This document shows, piece after piece, positions 63,163 to 64,000 of a stretch of 64,000 nucleotides of DNA. Under the pieces are notes generated by a model. That model saw only the letters and a program-made list of their open reading frames with translations, ran no database searches and was not told where the DNA came from. Where the stretch lies: assembly GCF_002850255.1 (NCBI RefSeq), contig NZ_CP022522.1, positions 1,411,001 to 1,475,000 of the forward strand. The letters run 5' to 3'. Made by a program: the position numbers and the translations under genes. The stretch is from Pseudoalteromonas sp. NC201. GTDB taxonomy: Bacteria > Pseudomonadota > Gammaproteobacteria > Enterobacterales > Alteromonadaceae. Each line of letters starts with the position of its first letter. Position 1 is the first letter of the stretch.

Positions 63163-64000
63163 ATGAAAATTAAACGTTTCTTCGCAAAAGATATGCGTAC
63201 GGCTTTAAATGAAGTAAAAGAAGAGCTTGGTGCAGATGCTGTCATTATGTCTAACAAAAAGTTAGCAGATGGTGTTGAAATCGTCGCGGCAGTTGATAAT
63301 GACCGTGCTGCTGCACCTGTTAAGCAAGCTCCAGCTGCCCGTGCGACTGCCTCAAACGAGGCTCCGACCCGCTTTGTCCGTCCAGAGCCTCGCCAAGCAC
63401 AGCCAGCAAAACAAGCGCAAGTTGCCGATAGCTTAGCGGCATTGCTAGAGCGTCAAGCGCCGCGTCCTCGCTCACCAGAACTTGCTTCTATGTTCTCCCA
63501 GTCGGGGATTGATACAGAGCAAATGTTAAGCAGCCAACGTAAAACACAAACTGCTGCGCCGGCGCACCAAGCGAAGCCACAGCAAGCTCGTCGCCAATCT
63601 TTTGACTTTGATGATGATGGATTTGAGCAACCACAGCAGTGGAGCGAGTCTGATGAATTAGACAACGGTTTTGGTGATGATTTACCTGAGTTAAATGCCA
63701 AGCCTGACGAAATGAGTGCAATGCGCGAAGAAATGAACGCTATTCGTCAATTACTTGAACATCAAGTATCTGGTCTAATGAAACAAGAAATGGCTCGTCG
63801 CGATCCAACCCGTGCGTGCCTTGTAGATCGTCTGGAAGGAATGGGCATAGACAAAGACGTTGCAGAGCAAATGGCATGTTTTATCCCTGATGATGTGTCT
63901 CGTAAAGAAGCTTGGGACGCGCTGTTGAATATGGTAATTAACCAAATGCACACCACCAACAATGATATTCTTCGTCAAGGTGGCGTATTTGCAATGGTTG
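63163..64000 (+). CDS. flhF: Flagellar SRP-like GTPase FlhF, N-terminal part (3' end outside window)
   Basis: The frame opens at ATG 63163 (MKIKRFFAKDMRTALNEVKE, continuing ELGADAVIMSNKKLADGVEI) and stays open to the window edge, 279 codons. This is the FlhF B domain. FlhF is an SRP-type GTPase that sets polar flagellar placement and number. The stretch about 50-190 is a Gln/Ala/Pro-rich linker, and the N domain begins near 220 (RRDPTRACLVDRLEGMGIDK). The NG GTPase motifs would lie beyond the window. It follows flhA by 19 bases. Confidence 0.95.
   Translation, partial: MKIKRFFAKDMRTALNEVKEELGADAVIMSNKKLADGVEIVAAVDNDRAAAPVKQAPAARATASNEAPTRFVRPEPRQAQPAKQAQVADSLAALLERQAPRPRSPELASMFSQSGIDTEQMLSSQRKTQTAAPAHQAKPQQARRQSFDFDDDGFEQPQQWSESDELDNGFGDDLPELNAKPDEMSAMREEMNAIRQLLEHQVSGLMKQEMARRDPTRACLVDRLEGMGIDKDVAEQMACFIPDDVSRKEAWDALLNMVINQMHTTNNDILRQGGVFAMV

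Overview
The window is a near-complete polar-flagellum gene island from a marine gammaproteobacterium. Gene order, gene content (flg operon, tandem flagellins, flaG-fliD-fliS, flrA/flrBC, fliE to flhF) and protein sequence character fit Pseudoalteromonas or a close relative in the Alteromonadales. The genus is an inference from pattern, not a database match. No rRNA, tRNA, CRISPR array or phage was seen.

Layout. (1) 1-10648, + strand: the end of flgB, then flgC-D-E-F-G-H-I-J-K-L, encoding rod, hook, P and L rings, the rod muramidase and the hook-filament junction. (2) 10966-17176, + strand: three tandem flagellins, then flaG, fliD, fliS and a FliT-like chaperone. (3) 17195-41000: a glycosylation island. 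It holds a Maf-type flagellin glycosyltransferase, sugar and acyl modifying enzymes, two methyltransferases, a nucleotide-sugar operon on the - strand (26320-33140), and a pseudaminic-acid type set (pseB, pseC, pseI, a PseG-GNAT fusion). The last set is interleaved with an acyl carrier protein and an acyl-adenylating ligase. (4) 41217-47171: a fourth, divergent flagellin, the master regulator flrA, an intruding tag gene with a MITE-like repeat, and the flrB-flrC two-component pair. (5) 47429-64000: fliE-F-G-H-I-J, fliK-L-M-N-O-P-Q-R, flhB, flhA and the start of flhF, encoding the MS ring, switch, export ATPase and export gate.

Regulation can be read from the DNA. Seven sigma-54 (-24/-12) sites with exact GG-N10-GC spacing lie before flgF, flgJ, flagellin 2, flrB, fliE, fliK and flhA. 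Two sigma-28 (FliA) sites lie before flagellins 1 and 3. This matches the Vibrio-type hierarchy in which FlrA and sigma-54 drive flrBC and basal-body genes, FlrC and sigma-54 drive later genes and one flagellin, and FliA drives the other flagellins.

The least ordinary part is the glycan island. It contains an apparent ACP-dependent acylation module inside a nonulosonic-acid pathway, a three-part glycosyltransferase/radical-SAM/Rossmann fusion, an SDR enzyme whose usual catalytic Lys is Asn, and no canonical pseF, free-standing pseH or rmlB. Together these suggest an unusually decorated flagellin glycan.
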